64,000 bases of DNA, from positions 1-64,000 of the forward strand of contig CAVSRW010000003.1 in NCBI GenBank assembly GCA_963730405.1, in the 5' to 3' direction. The notes under the pieces are model-generated. The model saw only the letters and a list, made by a program, of their open reading frames with translations. It ran no database searches and was not told the origin of the DNA. This DNA comes from Gaiellasilicea sp963730405. Its GTDB lineage: Bacteria; Actinomycetota; Thermoleophilia; Gaiellales; Gaiellaceae. The position numbers were made by a program, and so were the translations under genes. Within the stretch, counting starts at the first letter, position 1. Each line of letters opens with the position of its first letter. Of this stretch, positions 40,631 through 48,960 are shown piece by piece.

Positions 40631-41919
40631 CGGTCGCCGAACTCCTGCAGGAGCTGATCCGCTTCGACACGACCAATCCGCCCGGCGACGAGGCGGCGTG
40701 CATCGAGTTCGTGCGCGGACTGCTCGAGGACGGAGGCTGCGAGACCGAGACGTACGAGCACGTGCCGGGTCGACCGAACCTCGTCAGCCGCCTGCCGGGC
40801 GGCGACGCACGGCCGCTCTTGCTCCAGGGCCACGTCGACGTCGTCACGACTGCCGGGCAGACGTGGACGCATCCCCCCTTCTCCGGGCTGATCGAGGACG
40901 GCTACGTCTGGGGGCGCGGGGCGCTCGACATGAAGGGCGGCGTCGCGATGCTCGTCGACGCCTTCCTGCGGGCGAAGCGCGAGCAGGTCGCGCTCCCGGG
41001 CGATCTCGTGCTGCTGATCCTCGCCGACGAGGAGCACGGCGGCGACCACGGCGCGAAGTTCATGGCCGAGGAGCACGCAGAGGTCTTCGACGGGATCCGC
41101 TACTCGCTCGGCGAGTTCGGCGGCTTCACCCTCCACCTGGGCGGCAAGCGCTTCTATCCGATCCAGGTCGCGGAGAAGCAGATCTGCTGGCTGAAGGCGA
41201 CGGTGCGCGGCCCTGGCGGACACGGTGCGATGATCCACCGCGGCGGCACGGTCGCGCGGCTCGCGAAACTGTTGCGCGACCTCGACCGCAAGCGGCTGCC
41301 CGTGCACGTGACCCCCGTCGTCCGCGAGTTCGTCGAGAGGATCGCGGCCGAGCTGCCACGCAAGGAGGCGACGGTGATGCGCTCGCTGCTGAAGCCGCGG
41401 TTCGCCGACACGGCGCTGCGTCTGCTCGGCGACCGGGCCGCGACGACGGAGCCGATGCTCCGTAACACGGTCACCGCCACGATCATCCGCGGCGGCGAGA
41501 AGATCAACGTCGTTCCGAGCGAGATCGTGGTCGAGCTCGACGGACGGGCCCTGCCCGGCTTCGGCCCGGACGAGTTGATCGCGGAGGTGCAGGCGATCGT
41601 GGGCGACGACGTCGAGCTCGAGCTCATCCGCCACGATCCAGGCCCCCCCGAGCCGGACCTCGGCCTCTTCGGGATGCTCGCCGGCGTGATCCGAGAGCTC
41701 GACCCGGAGGGAATCCCGGTTCCGCTGCTGCAGATCGGGGTCACGGACGCCCGCTTCCTGGGCCGGGTCGGGATCGAGAACTACGGCTTCCTGCCGCTGC
41801 GGCTGTCCGAGGACTTCCTCTTCACGAAATACATCCACGCTGCCGACGAGCGCGTCCCGGTCGACGCGCTCGAGTTCGGCGCCGAGGCGGTGTTCCGCGC
41901 GATCCAGAGGTTCCACTGA
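40627..41919 (+). CDS. M20-family metallopeptidase
   Basis: 430 residues from TTG 40627, overlapping the previous stop. Metal motifs: LLLQGHVDVV (His, Asp), GALDMKGGVAM (bridging Asp), LADEEHGGD (catalytic Glu, Glu ligand). The dimerisation domain contains VRGPGGHGAM. ArgE/DapE/CPG2-like deacylase or dipeptidase; substrate unknown. Confidence 0.9.
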   Translation: MTVAELLQELIRFDTTNPPGDEAACIEFVRGLLEDGGCETETYEHVPGRPNLVSRLPGGDARPLLLQGHVDVVTTAGQTWTHPPFSGLIEDGYVWGRGALDMKGGVAMLVDAFLRAKREQVALPGDLVLLILADEEHGGDHGAKFMAEEHAEVFDGIRYSLGEFGGFTLHLGGKRFYPIQVAEKQICWLKATVRGPGGHGAMIHRGGTVARLAKLLRDLDRKRLPVHVTPVVREFVERIAAELPRKEATVMRSLLKPRFADTALRLLGDRAATTEPMLRNTVTATIIRGGEKINVVPSEIVVELDGRALPGFGPDELIAEVQAIVGDDVELELIRHDPGPPEPDLGLFGMLAGVIRELDPEGIPVPLLQIGVTDARFLGRVGIENYGFLPLRLSEDFLFTKYIHAADERVPVDALEFGAEAVFRAIQRFH

Positions 41920-42860
41920 AGCTGCTCGTGCTCGGGGGGACGATGTTCCTCGGCCGCGCGATCGCCGCCGACGCGCTGGCGCGGGGGCACGAGCTGACCC
42001 TGTTCAACCGCGGGACGACGAACCCCGAGCTCTTCCCGGAGGTGGAGCGGATCCGCGGCGACCGCAGCGGCGACCTGGCCGCGCTCGAGAGCCGCACGTG
42101 GGATGCCGTGATCGACACCTCCGGCTACGTGCCGGCGAACGTACGCGCCTCCGCCGAGCTGCTCCGCGACTCGGACCGGTACGTCTTCGTCTCCAGCGTG
42201 TCGGTCTACGCCGACTTCTCGACCGGGCCGACCGAGGAGAGCCCGACGGCCGAGCTCGGCTCGATGCCGGCGGACGAGCTCGCCGCTGACTACTCCAACT
42301 ACGGGCCGCTGAAGGCGCTCTCCGAGGCGGAGGTCGAGAGGGTGTTCGGCGGCCGGGCGCTGGTCGTCCGGCCGGGGCTGATCGTCGGCCCCCACGACCC
42401 CACCGGGCGCTTCACCTACTGGGCGCACCGGCTCGCCCGCGGCGGCGAGATCCTCGCGCCGGCGCCGCCGGAGCGGCGGGTGCAGTTCGTGGACGTCCGC
42501 GATCTCGCCGCCTGGATCCTCGACGCCGCCGAGCAAGGGCTCGCCGGCACCTACAACGCGACGAACGAGGGTGTCGCCTGGAACGAGCTGCTCGCCGGCG
42601 CCGACGTCACGTGGGTCGCGGACGAGTTCCTGCAGGAGCAGGACGTCGGCCCATGGATGCAGCTGCCGCTCTGGATCCCGGGTCCGGACTGGGTCGGGAT
42701 GCACTCGATCGACGTCGGCCGCGCCGTTGCGGCCGGGCTCCGCTTCCGCCCCGTCGACGAGACGATCCGCGGCGCCGCGGAGGCGCCGCTGCAGGACGGC
42801 GCCGGTCTGACGCCGGAGCGCGAGGCCGAGCTGCTCGCAGCCTGGCACGCACGCGGCTGA
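41916..42860 (+). CDS. NAD-dependent epimerase/dehydratase-family protein, probable CTG start
   Basis: 314 residues if started at CTG 41916 (CTGA overlap with the M20 stop). The first Rossmann strand is KLLVLGGTMFLGRAIA; the first standard in-frame start, GTG 41928, would delete its opening residues. Other features: TLFNRGTTNPELFPEVERIRGDR, VFVSSVSVYAD (Ser), YSNYGPLKALSE (YxxxK), and VRPGLIVGPHDPTGRFTYW. Related to isoflavone-reductase/CDP-sugar-like extended SDRs. Confidence 0.85.
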   Translation: MKLLVLGGTMFLGRAIAADALARGHELTLFNRGTTNPELFPEVERIRGDRSGDLAALESRTWDAVIDTSGYVPANVRASAELLRDSDRYVFVSSVSVYADFSTGPTEESPTAELGSMPADELAADYSNYGPLKALSEAEVERVFGGRALVVRPGLIVGPHDPTGRFTYWAHRLARGGEILAPAPPERRVQFVDVRDLAAWILDAAEQGLAGTYNATNEGVAWNELLAGADVTWVADEFLQEQDVGPWMQLPLWIPGPDWVGMHSIDVGRAVAAGLRFRPVDETIRGAAEAPLQDGAGLTPEREAELLAAWHARG

Positions 42861-42883
42861 CCCCGGTCGCGACGAGCGGTTCG

Positions 42884-43744
42884 CTACGCGTAGGCGTCGC
42901 GGGCCCGCTTCCAGCGCGGGTCGTCCCAGCGGATCAGGTCCGGGTCGACTCCTCGCGCCGCGGCGAGGTCGAGCGTGAGCAGGTGGAACGGGACGATGTC
43001 CACGACCGGGTGCACCGTCGGGAGGAGGGTCACATCGCAGCCGAGGATCTCCAGCGCAGCGGCTGCCTGGGCCGCCCGCTCGGCGGCGCGGCCCTCGCCC
43101 TCGAGCACGAAGCAGCGCACGCTCTCGTCGATCGCGGCGAGGTGCCCGTGCAGGAGCTCCTCGAGCTGATGCGCCTCGGCGGCGGCGTAGACACCCTCGC
43201 GCAGCTTCAGGGCCGCCTCCTGTGCCGTCGGCCAGTCGCGCCCTGCGCCCGTGATCAGGAACCGCCGGTGGTCCGAGACCGGCAGCCGCTCTCCCGCAAG
43301 CCGGTCCGCGACGGCCTCGCCGAGCCAGGAGATGTCCTCGCCGCGCAGCGCCGCCAACGCCGCGACGGCGCAGGTGTACGAGGCTGTGTGGCAGTAGCTC
43401 TCCTCGACCTCGGGCGTGCAGACGATGACCTCGTCGGCCAGGGCCGCCAGCTTGCTCTCCGCCTTGCCGGTCACGAGCACCTTCCGCCCCGGGAAGGCGT
43501 TCGCCGCCTCGATCGTCAGCTGCGTGCCGCCCTCGTGGCTGACGAGCACGAGCGTGTCCGCGCCACGCGGCGACAGGGCGAACTCGAGGGAGTCGAGCCC
43601 CTCCCCGCTCGTCTGAGCGGCGTGGAACGACGTCCCACACCCGATCGCGATCACGCGGCCTTTCGGCAGCAGCGTGTCCGTCGGCACCTGCGCCAGCCAC
43701 TCGGGCTGGGCAGCGACCGCCCGCGCCATCTTCTCGCCCGCCAC
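42884..43744 (-). CDS. SIS-domain phosphosugar isomerase/binding protein
   Basis: 286 residues, two SIS domains as in the isomerase half of GlmS, without the glutaminase domain. GRVIAIGCGTSFHAAQTSGE, VLVSHEGGTQLTIEAA and FLITGAGRDWPTAQEAALKLREGVYAAAEAHQLEELLHG are characteristic. AgaS/GlmS-like aldose-ketose isomerase or deaminase is likely. TATAGA (43757-43752) lies seven bases before GTG and shares its TATA core with the divergent protease promoter. Confidence 0.85.
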   Translation of the reverse strand: MAGEKMARAVAAQPEWLAQVPTDTLLPKGRVIAIGCGTSFHAAQTSGEGLDSLEFALSPRGADTLVLVSHEGGTQLTIEAANAFPGRKVLVTGKAESKLAALADEVIVCTPEVEESYCHTASYTCAVAALAALRGEDISWLGEAVADRLAGERLPVSDHRRFLITGAGRDWPTAQEAALKLREGVYAAAEAHQLEELLHGHLAAIDESVRCFVLEGEGRAAERAAQAAAALEILGCDVTLLPTVHPVVDIVPFHLLTLDLAAARGVDPDLIRWDDPRWKRARDAYA

Positions 43745-43769
43745 GAGTGCCTCTATACCATGGCCCGCG

Positions 43770-45029
43770 ATGGGGGTCTTCGAGCGTCAGTCGCTGTCGA
43801 ACGGCCTGCGGGTGCTGACCGCGCCGATGCCGCAGGCCCAGTCGGTCTCGTGCTTCGTGATGCTCGCCGCCGGCTCCCGCTACGAGACGCCCGACACGAA
43901 CGGGATCGCGCACTTCGCCGAGCACATGTTCTTCAAGGGCACGGAGCGCCGGCCGACCGCGCGGGACATCGCGGGCGAGATCGACTCGATCGGCGGCGAG
44001 TTCAACGCCTTCACCGGCAAGGAGTACACGGGGTACTACGTCCGCTGCGCAGCCGAGACGCGCGACGTCGCCCTCGACGTGCTCGTCGACATGCTGCGGA
44101 ACTCCCGCTTCGACCCGGACGAGATCGAGCGTGAGAAGGGCGTGATCATCGAGGAGATGAACATGTACTTCGACACGCCGCGCGACTTCATCGGCGGCGT
44201 CTACGAAACGCTCCTCTACGGCGACCAGCCGCTCGGCTGGGACATCATCGGCCGCAAGGAGACCGTCCGCGGCGCGACCCAGCAGACGTTTCTCGACTAC
44301 ACGGGGACGTGGTACCGGCCGAACCGGATGGTCGTCGGCGTCGGCGGCCGCCTCGGCGACGGGCTCCAGGACAAGCTGGAGGAGCTGCTCGGCGATCTCG
44401 ACCCTGCCGAGACACCGACACCCGAGCCGTACCGGCCCCTCCAGAACGGCCGCGTCAAGGTGCACACGAAGCAGTCCGACCAGGCGCACCTCGTGCTCGG
44501 CGTCCGAAGCCGGCCGCTGGTCGACCCCGACCGCTACGTGCTGCAGCTGCTCGCCACCGTGCTCGGCGGGGGGATGTCGTCGAGGCTCTTCACCGAGGTG
44601 CGCGAGCGGCGCGGGCTCGCCTACTACGTCTTCGGCACCAACCACGCCTACACGGACACGGGCTCGCTCTACGCCCAGTCGGGCGTCGACATCAACCGGA
44701 TCGACGACGCGGTCACGACCATCGTCGAGCAGTTCCGGCTGCTCGCGTCCGAGCCGGTCCCGCCCGACGAGCTGGAGAAGGCCCGGAACTTCGCCAAGGG
44801 CCGTTTCGTGCTCCAGCTCGAGAGCCCGCACGGGACGATCATGTTCGGGCTCCGCCGCGAGGTGCTCGAGGGGCGGGCCGAGGAGCCGCAGGCCGTCCTC
44901 GACGCGCTCGACGCGGTCACCGCCGAGGACGTGCAGCGCGTCGCGCAGGAGATCCTCGACGACGGGCCGTACCTCGCCGTGATCGGGCCGTTCGACGACG
45001 CCGAGCGGTTCGAGAAGCTGCTGAGTTAG
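43770..45029 (+). CDS. M16-family zinc protease (insulinase/processing-peptidase type)
   Basis: 419 residues from ATG 43770. Inverted zinc motif HFAEHMFFKGT (HxxEH) and the distal Glu in EREKGVIIEEMNMY; C-terminal half has GLAYYVFGTNHAYTDTG. It is the single-chain homodimer type common in actinobacteria, often near rpsO/pnp, which are not here. TATACC (43754-43759) is the nearest -10-like box, ten bases upstream. Confidence 0.92.
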   Translation: MGVFERQSLSNGLRVLTAPMPQAQSVSCFVMLAAGSRYETPDTNGIAHFAEHMFFKGTERRPTARDIAGEIDSIGGEFNAFTGKEYTGYYVRCAAETRDVALDVLVDMLRNSRFDPDEIEREKGVIIEEMNMYFDTPRDFIGGVYETLLYGDQPLGWDIIGRKETVRGATQQTFLDYTGTWYRPNRMVVGVGGRLGDGLQDKLEELLGDLDPAETPTPEPYRPLQNGRVKVHTKQSDQAHLVLGVRSRPLVDPDRYVLQLLATVLGGGMSSRLFTEVRERRGLAYYVFGTNHAYTDTGSLYAQSGVDINRIDDAVTTIVEQFRLLASEPVPPDELEKARNFAKGRFVLQLESPHGTIMFGLRREVLEGRAEEPQAVLDALDAVTAEDVQRVAQEILDDGPYLAVIGPFDDAERFEKLLS

Positions 45030-45616
45030 TCCCGGCCGAGCGCTTTGCGCGCCTCGGCGACCGCCTCGCGCGCGAGCTCGATCGCGGCGGGGTTGTCCGG
45101 GTCCTGCTCGCGGACCACGAGCGCGCGCTCGAAGACGGCCAGCGCGTCCTCGTACTCCTCGGCGTCGAAGTGCTCCCAGCCGAGGTTGTTGAGCAGCGGC
45201 CCGGCCCAGTAGGCCGCGGCCGGCGACCGCTCGGCCAGCTCGAGCCCGCGATTCGTCCAGAGGGCGAAGCTGTCGCGGTCCGGCGCCGCGAGCGCGGCCA
45301 TGTGCGCCGCGTCGCCGGCGAGCCAGTCCTCGCCCGCCTCGACGGCTGCCGTGAAGGCCTGCTCGAAGAGCGGCAACGCGGCCTCCTTGTCGCCGGACGA
45401 GCGCCGCAGCCGGCCTCGCTCCAGATCGACGCGGACCCGGACGCGCGGGTCATCGTCGGCCACCTCGTCCAGCAACCGGTCGCCGCCGTCGTAGTCCTCG
45501 CGGAGCCCCTGGACGCGTGCGAGCTGCGTCAGCGCCTCCGCACGCAGGGCCCGGAAACGGGCCTCGGTCGCGTCGAGGTCGTCGAAATCCCAGTACGGAC
45601 GCAGCGGGTCGCTCAT
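45026..45616 (-). CDS. TPR-repeat protein
   Basis: 196 residues built of helical TPR units (FRALRAEALTQLARVQGL; GRLRRSSGDKEAALPLFEQAFTAAVEAGEDW; NNLGWEHFDAEEYEDALAVFERALVVREQDPDNPAAIELAREAV). No signal peptide. Start overlaps the M15 gene stop by 4 bp; end overlaps the M16 gene by 4 bp. Confidence 0.8.
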   Translation of the reverse strand: MSDPLRPYWDFDDLDATEARFRALRAEALTQLARVQGLREDYDGGDRLLDEVADDDPRVRVRVDLERGRLRRSSGDKEAALPLFEQAFTAAVEAGEDWLAGDAAHMAALAAPDRDSFALWTNRGLELAERSPAAAYWAGPLLNNLGWEHFDAEEYEDALAVFERALVVREQDPDNPAAIELAREAVAEARKALGRD

Positions 45617-46236
45617 CGGCCTGTCGTCGAGAAGTGCTGGTAGTCCCCGAACGACGCGCCCCACTTCCAGCCGGCCTCCGCGAACGCGCGCACGAGGACG
45701 CCGCCGCGCATCGCCATGCCCTCCCGGTAGCGGCTCCGGTCGAGGTAGGCGCGGCCGGCCGGCGGCGAGACGGTCGAGCCGCGGACGTACGGGTTCTCGA
45801 CCGGGTTGACGTCGATCGCCTCTCCGTACGCGTGCATCGACCAGCGCGAGGTGCCGCCGACGAAGCGGCAGTTGAAGCCCGAGGTGTTGTCGGCCGCCAT
45901 CGAAGCGTCGTCGCTGCCGCGGTACGCGGAGACAGGGCGCAGGAGCCGAATCGGGAACTTCGCCGCCCAGAGCTGCCGGAACACGGTCACGATCCCGGGC
46001 GCCACGCGGCGCGCGACCACGATCCGGCCGAGCTTGGGCTCCCCGTCGAAGCCCCAGTGCGAGACGACGACGGTGCGGAGCTGGGCGGGGCCGACGGGGC
46101 ACCCGTCGCGGTACGAGAAGCGGAGATCGGCCCAGCGCACGGGCTCGACCCTGCCCGTGAACGCGGGCGCGGCGCGACTTTGTGTGACTGTCACACTAAG
46201 TCCGAGCAGCGCGGCGACGACGAGCGCGATCCGCAT
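45613..46236 (-). CDS. Secreted M15-type D-Ala-D-Ala carboxypeptidase-like protein
   Basis: 207 residues with a signal peptide (ALVVAALLGLSVTVTQSRA). Zinc site SRWSMHAYGEAIDVNPVENPYV and GDYQHFS match the VanY/extensin-like peptidase C fold (His, Asp, His). Probable peptidoglycan peptide trimming outside the membrane. TAGATT (46248-46243) is six bases before ATG and overlaps the promoter of the divergent L,D-transpeptidase. Confidence 0.85.
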   Translation of the reverse strand: MRIALVVAALLGLSVTVTQSRAAPAFTGRVEPVRWADLRFSYRDGCPVGPAQLRTVVVSHWGFDGEPKLGRIVVARRVAPGIVTVFRQLWAAKFPIRLLRPVSAYRGSDDASMAADNTSGFNCRFVGGTSRWSMHAYGEAIDVNPVENPYVRGSTVSPPAGRAYLDRSRYREGMAMRGGVLVRAFAEAGWKWGASFGDYQHFSTTGR

Positions 46237-46242
46237 CGCCGC

Positions 46243-46252
46243 AATCTACTCT
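46243..46252. promoter_or_regulatory. Overlapping divergent -10 boxes
   Basis: TAGATT on the minus strand (46248-46243) and TACTCT on the plus strand (46247-46252) share bases 46247-46248. They are spaced six and seven bases from ATG 46236 and GTG 46260. RNA polymerase cannot occupy both, so the M15 and L,D-transpeptidase genes may be expressed alternately. Confidence 0.5.
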
Positions 46253-46259
46253 GAGGGCC

Positions 46260-46925
46260 GTGCTCGCCCTCGCCGTCCTCGGCTCCGCGCTCGCCGCCGC
46301 CTGCCCGCAGAACCTCGCGAGCGGGATCGGGGCGCCGGCGACTGCACGGCAGCTCGTCACGGTCGAGGCGAAGGTGGCAAGGACGACGTACGCCGAGCTC
46401 CGGACGTGGCGTCGCGTCGGCGGCTGCTGGGTCGCGGCCGCGGGCCCGTACACCGCGCGTCTCGGCAAGAACGGCCTCTCCTCGAACCGGCGCGAGGGCG
46501 ACGGGACGACGCCGACCGGCACCTACCGGATCGGCCGCACGATGTACGGCAACGAGCCGAACCCCGGCGTCCGCTTCCGCTATCGGCGGCTCCGCTGCGG
46601 CGACTGGTGGGACGAGGATCCGCGCTCGCCGACCTACAACTCCTTCCAGCACGTCGCCTGCGGGACGACGCCGCCGTTCGCCGGCAACAGCGAGGGGATG
46701 TGGCAGCAGCCGCGGCCGTATCCCTATCTCGCGGTGATCGAGTACAACATGCGCCCCGTCGTCCCCGGCAAGGGCTCCGGGATCTTCCTCCACGCGCAGA
46801 CCGGCGGCCCGACGATCGGCTGCGTCTCATTGCGGAAGGCGGAGCTCCGCGCGGTCCTGCGCTGGCTTCGTCCGGCCGACGCCCCGGTGATCGCGATCGG
46901 CACGCGCCGTCAGCTGCGGCCCTGA
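46260..46925 (+). CDS. Secreted L,D-transpeptidase (YkuD)-type protein
   Basis: 221 residues from GTG 46260. A short hydrophobic N-terminus, then GDGTTPTGTYRIGRTMYGNEPN and the catalytic GIFLHAQTGGPTIGCVSL (His, Cys). The family forms 3-3 peptidoglycan cross-links or attaches proteins to them. With the divergent M15 peptidase it suggests a cell-wall remodelling pair. Confidence 0.88.
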   Translation: MLALAVLGSALAAACPQNLASGIGAPATARQLVTVEAKVARTTYAELRTWRRVGGCWVAAAGPYTARLGKNGLSSNRREGDGTTPTGTYRIGRTMYGNEPNPGVRFRYRRLRCGDWWDEDPRSPTYNSFQHVACGTTPPFAGNSEGMWQQPRPYPYLAVIEYNMRPVVPGKGSGIFLHAQTGGPTIGCVSLRKAELRAVLRWLRPADAPVIAIGTRRQLRP

Positions 46926-47410
46926 AGGCACGGGCGGCAGCGGGCAGCCTGCTCTTCTTCCTCGTCGCGCCGTGCGTCGTCGCGGGGCTCGTCCCCTGGC
47001 TCATCACCGGCTGGGACACGGGCCGCACATGGGTGCCGCTCCAGCTCGCCGGCGTCCTCCTGGTGGCCGCCGGGGCGGTCGTTCTGGTGCACGCATTCGT
47101 GCGGTTCGTCCTCGAGGGAGTCGGCACACCCGCACCGGTCGCACCGACGCGGCGCCTCGTCGTCGGCGGCCTCTACCGGTACGTCCGCAACCCGATGTAC
47201 CTCGCGGTCGGAGCGACTATCGTCGGCCAGGCGCTCGTGCTCGGGCGCTACGAGCTGCTGCTCTACGCGGCGGCATTCGGTGCCGCCGTCTTCGCGTTCG
47301 TCGCCGGCTACGAGGAGCCCACGCTGCGCCGACAGTTCGGCGACAGCTACGACGAGTACCGGCGCAACGTGCCGGGCTGGTGGCCTCGCCGCCGTGCCTG
47401 GCGCGGCTGA
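46922..47410 (+). CDS. Isoprenylcysteine methyltransferase-like (ICMT) membrane protein, probable CTG start
   Basis: 162 residues from CTG 46922, again in a CTGA overlap with the preceding stop; no ATG/GTG/TTG occurs before the second membrane helix. Four hydrophobic helices and the ICMT/PEMT signature TRRLVVGGLYRYVRNPMYLAV with EEPTLRRQFGDSYDEYRRNVPGWWP. Bacterial members methylate lipids or isoprenoid-linked groups; substrate unknown. Confidence 0.85.
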   Translation: MKARAAAGSLLFFLVAPCVVAGLVPWLITGWDTGRTWVPLQLAGVLLVAAGAVVLVHAFVRFVLEGVGTPAPVAPTRRLVVGGLYRYVRNPMYLAVGATIVGQALVLGRYELLLYAAAFGAAVFAFVAGYEEPTLRRQFGDSYDEYRRNVPGWWPRRRAWRG

Positions 47411-47433
47411 TCCGGGCGAGCTACGTTCCGCAC

Positions 47434-48960
47434 ATGCCGAATCGCGAGTTCGCCGAGCTGCAGTCCCGGCTGCGCGCGCTGTGGCCGTCGGTCACGTTGC
47501 GCTCGATCGGGGACGTGGAGCGCACGGTCGTCGTCGTCCACTCGATCAGCATGGACGTCCCCGACCATCTGATCCCCGTCTTCCCCGCCTACGAGGAGCG
47601 TTTCCTCTGCCTCGTGCTGAGCCTGCTGCGCTCCCGGAACTCGCGCGTGGTCTACGTGACGTCGCAGCCGATCCTGCCGCGGCTCGTCGACTACTACTTC
47701 GGGCTCGTGCCGGAGCTCGACACGCCGGACGCCCGCAGCCGCTTCTCGGTCGTCTCGCTCGTCGACGGCCGCAACCTGCCGCTGACGAGGAAGCTGCTCG
47801 CGCGGCCCGGGGCGATCGAGCGGATCCGGGCACTCGTCGCGCAGCCGGAGCTCGCCTTCCTCCTGCCCTTCGCGACCTCGCCCGACGAGGTCGAGCTCGC
47901 CGTTCGGCTCGGGATCCCGCTCTACGGCGCCGACCCCGCGCTCGAGTGGCTGGGGACGAAGACGGGCAGCCGCCGCGTCTTCGCCGAAGAGGGCGTTCCG
48001 CACGCCCGTGGCTTCGACGTGGCCGGCGAGCGAGACGTCATGAGCGCGCTGCGCGAGCTGCGCAGCCCGACGGCGATCGTGAAGCTCGACCGCGGCGTCA
48101 GCGGCCTCGGCAACGCCCTCGTCGACGTCCCGCTCGCGCTCGCGGAGGACAAGCTCGGCCCCGCGCTCTCGCTCGAGGACACCGAGGCGTCCGTCTTCGA
48201 CTACGTGGCCGCGCTCGCAGGCCAGGGCGGGATCGTCGAGGAGCGGATCGAAGGCGAGGACCTCCGCAGCCCGAGCGCGCAGCTGCGGATCAGCCCCTCC
48301 GGCCAGGTCGACATCCTCTCCACGCACGACCAGGTGCTCGGCGGGCCGCACGGTCAGACGTATTTCGGCTGCCGCTTCCCCGCCGACCCGGAGTACGCGC
48401 CGCAGATCGCGGCCGAGGCGCTGAAGGTCGGCCGGCGGCTGGCGCGCGAGGGCGTGATCGGCCGGTCGGCCGTGGACTTCGTCGCCGTCCGGCAGAACGG
48501 CGGCTGGGCGACGTACGCGATCGAGATCAACCTCCGCTGCGGCGGCACGACCCACCCGTTCATGGCGATCTCGACCCTGACCGACGGGATCTACGACCCG
48601 CTCGCCGGCGAGTTCCGAACGAGGCTCGGCGACCTGAAGCACTACGTGGCCACGGACCATCTCGACGCCCCTGCCTACCAGGCGCTGACGCCCGACGACC
48701 TCCTCGACGTCGTCTCGGAGCGGGCGCTCGGCTGGGACGCGGAGCGGGAGACCGGGGTCGCGCTGCACATGGTCAGCGCGCTGGCGGTGGCCGGCCGAAT
48801 CGGCCTGACGGCGATCGGCGACACCCCGGCCGACGCGAGCGCGCTCTACCGCGAGCTGAAGCAGACGCTGGACGGGCTGGCCACGAAGGCCGCGGGGATC
48901 ACGACAGGCCCGCCGCGAGCAGCACCCGCCGTCCCAGCCGCTTCGCCTCCGCGTAGGTGA
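47434..48960 (+). CDS. ATP-grasp ligase with pre-ATP-grasp domain (PGM1-like)
   Basis: 508 residues; TACGTT (47422-47427) precedes ATG by six bases. N-terminal pre-ATP-grasp domain (VPDHLIPVFPAYEERFLCLVLSLLRSRNSRVVYVTS, LPFATSPDEVELAVRLGIPLYGADPALEWLGTKTGSRRVFAEEGVPHARG) followed by the ATP-grasp core (TAIVKLDRGVSGLGNALV, EERIEGEDLRSPSAQLRI, AIEINLRCGGTTHPFM). Related proteins (PGM1, pheganomycin) ligate peptides or amino acids. No biosynthetic cluster is visible; neighbours are cell-wall enzymes. Its end overlaps the convergent hydrolase by 62 bp. Confidence 0.75.
   Translation: MPNREFAELQSRLRALWPSVTLRSIGDVERTVVVVHSISMDVPDHLIPVFPAYEERFLCLVLSLLRSRNSRVVYVTSQPILPRLVDYYFGLVPELDTPDARSRFSVVSLVDGRNLPLTRKLLARPGAIERIRALVAQPELAFLLPFATSPDEVELAVRLGIPLYGADPALEWLGTKTGSRRVFAEEGVPHARGFDVAGERDVMSALRELRSPTAIVKLDRGVSGLGNALVDVPLALAEDKLGPALSLEDTEASVFDYVAALAGQGGIVEERIEGEDLRSPSAQLRISPSGQVDILSTHDQVLGGPHGQTYFGCRFPADPEYAPQIAAEALKVGRRLAREGVIGRSAVDFVAVRQNGGWATYAIEINLRCGGTTHPFMAISTLTDGIYDPLAGEFRTRLGDLKHYVATDHLDAPAYQALTPDDLLDVVSERALGWDAERETGVALHMVSALAVAGRIGLTAIGDTPADASALYRELKQTLDGLATKAAGITTGPPRAAPAVPAASPPRR

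Noticed and set aside
41917..41930. Start of the epimerase at GTG 41928
   Set aside because: It would remove the KLLV part of the first Rossmann strand; the CTG at 41916 keeps it and gives the local overlap pattern.
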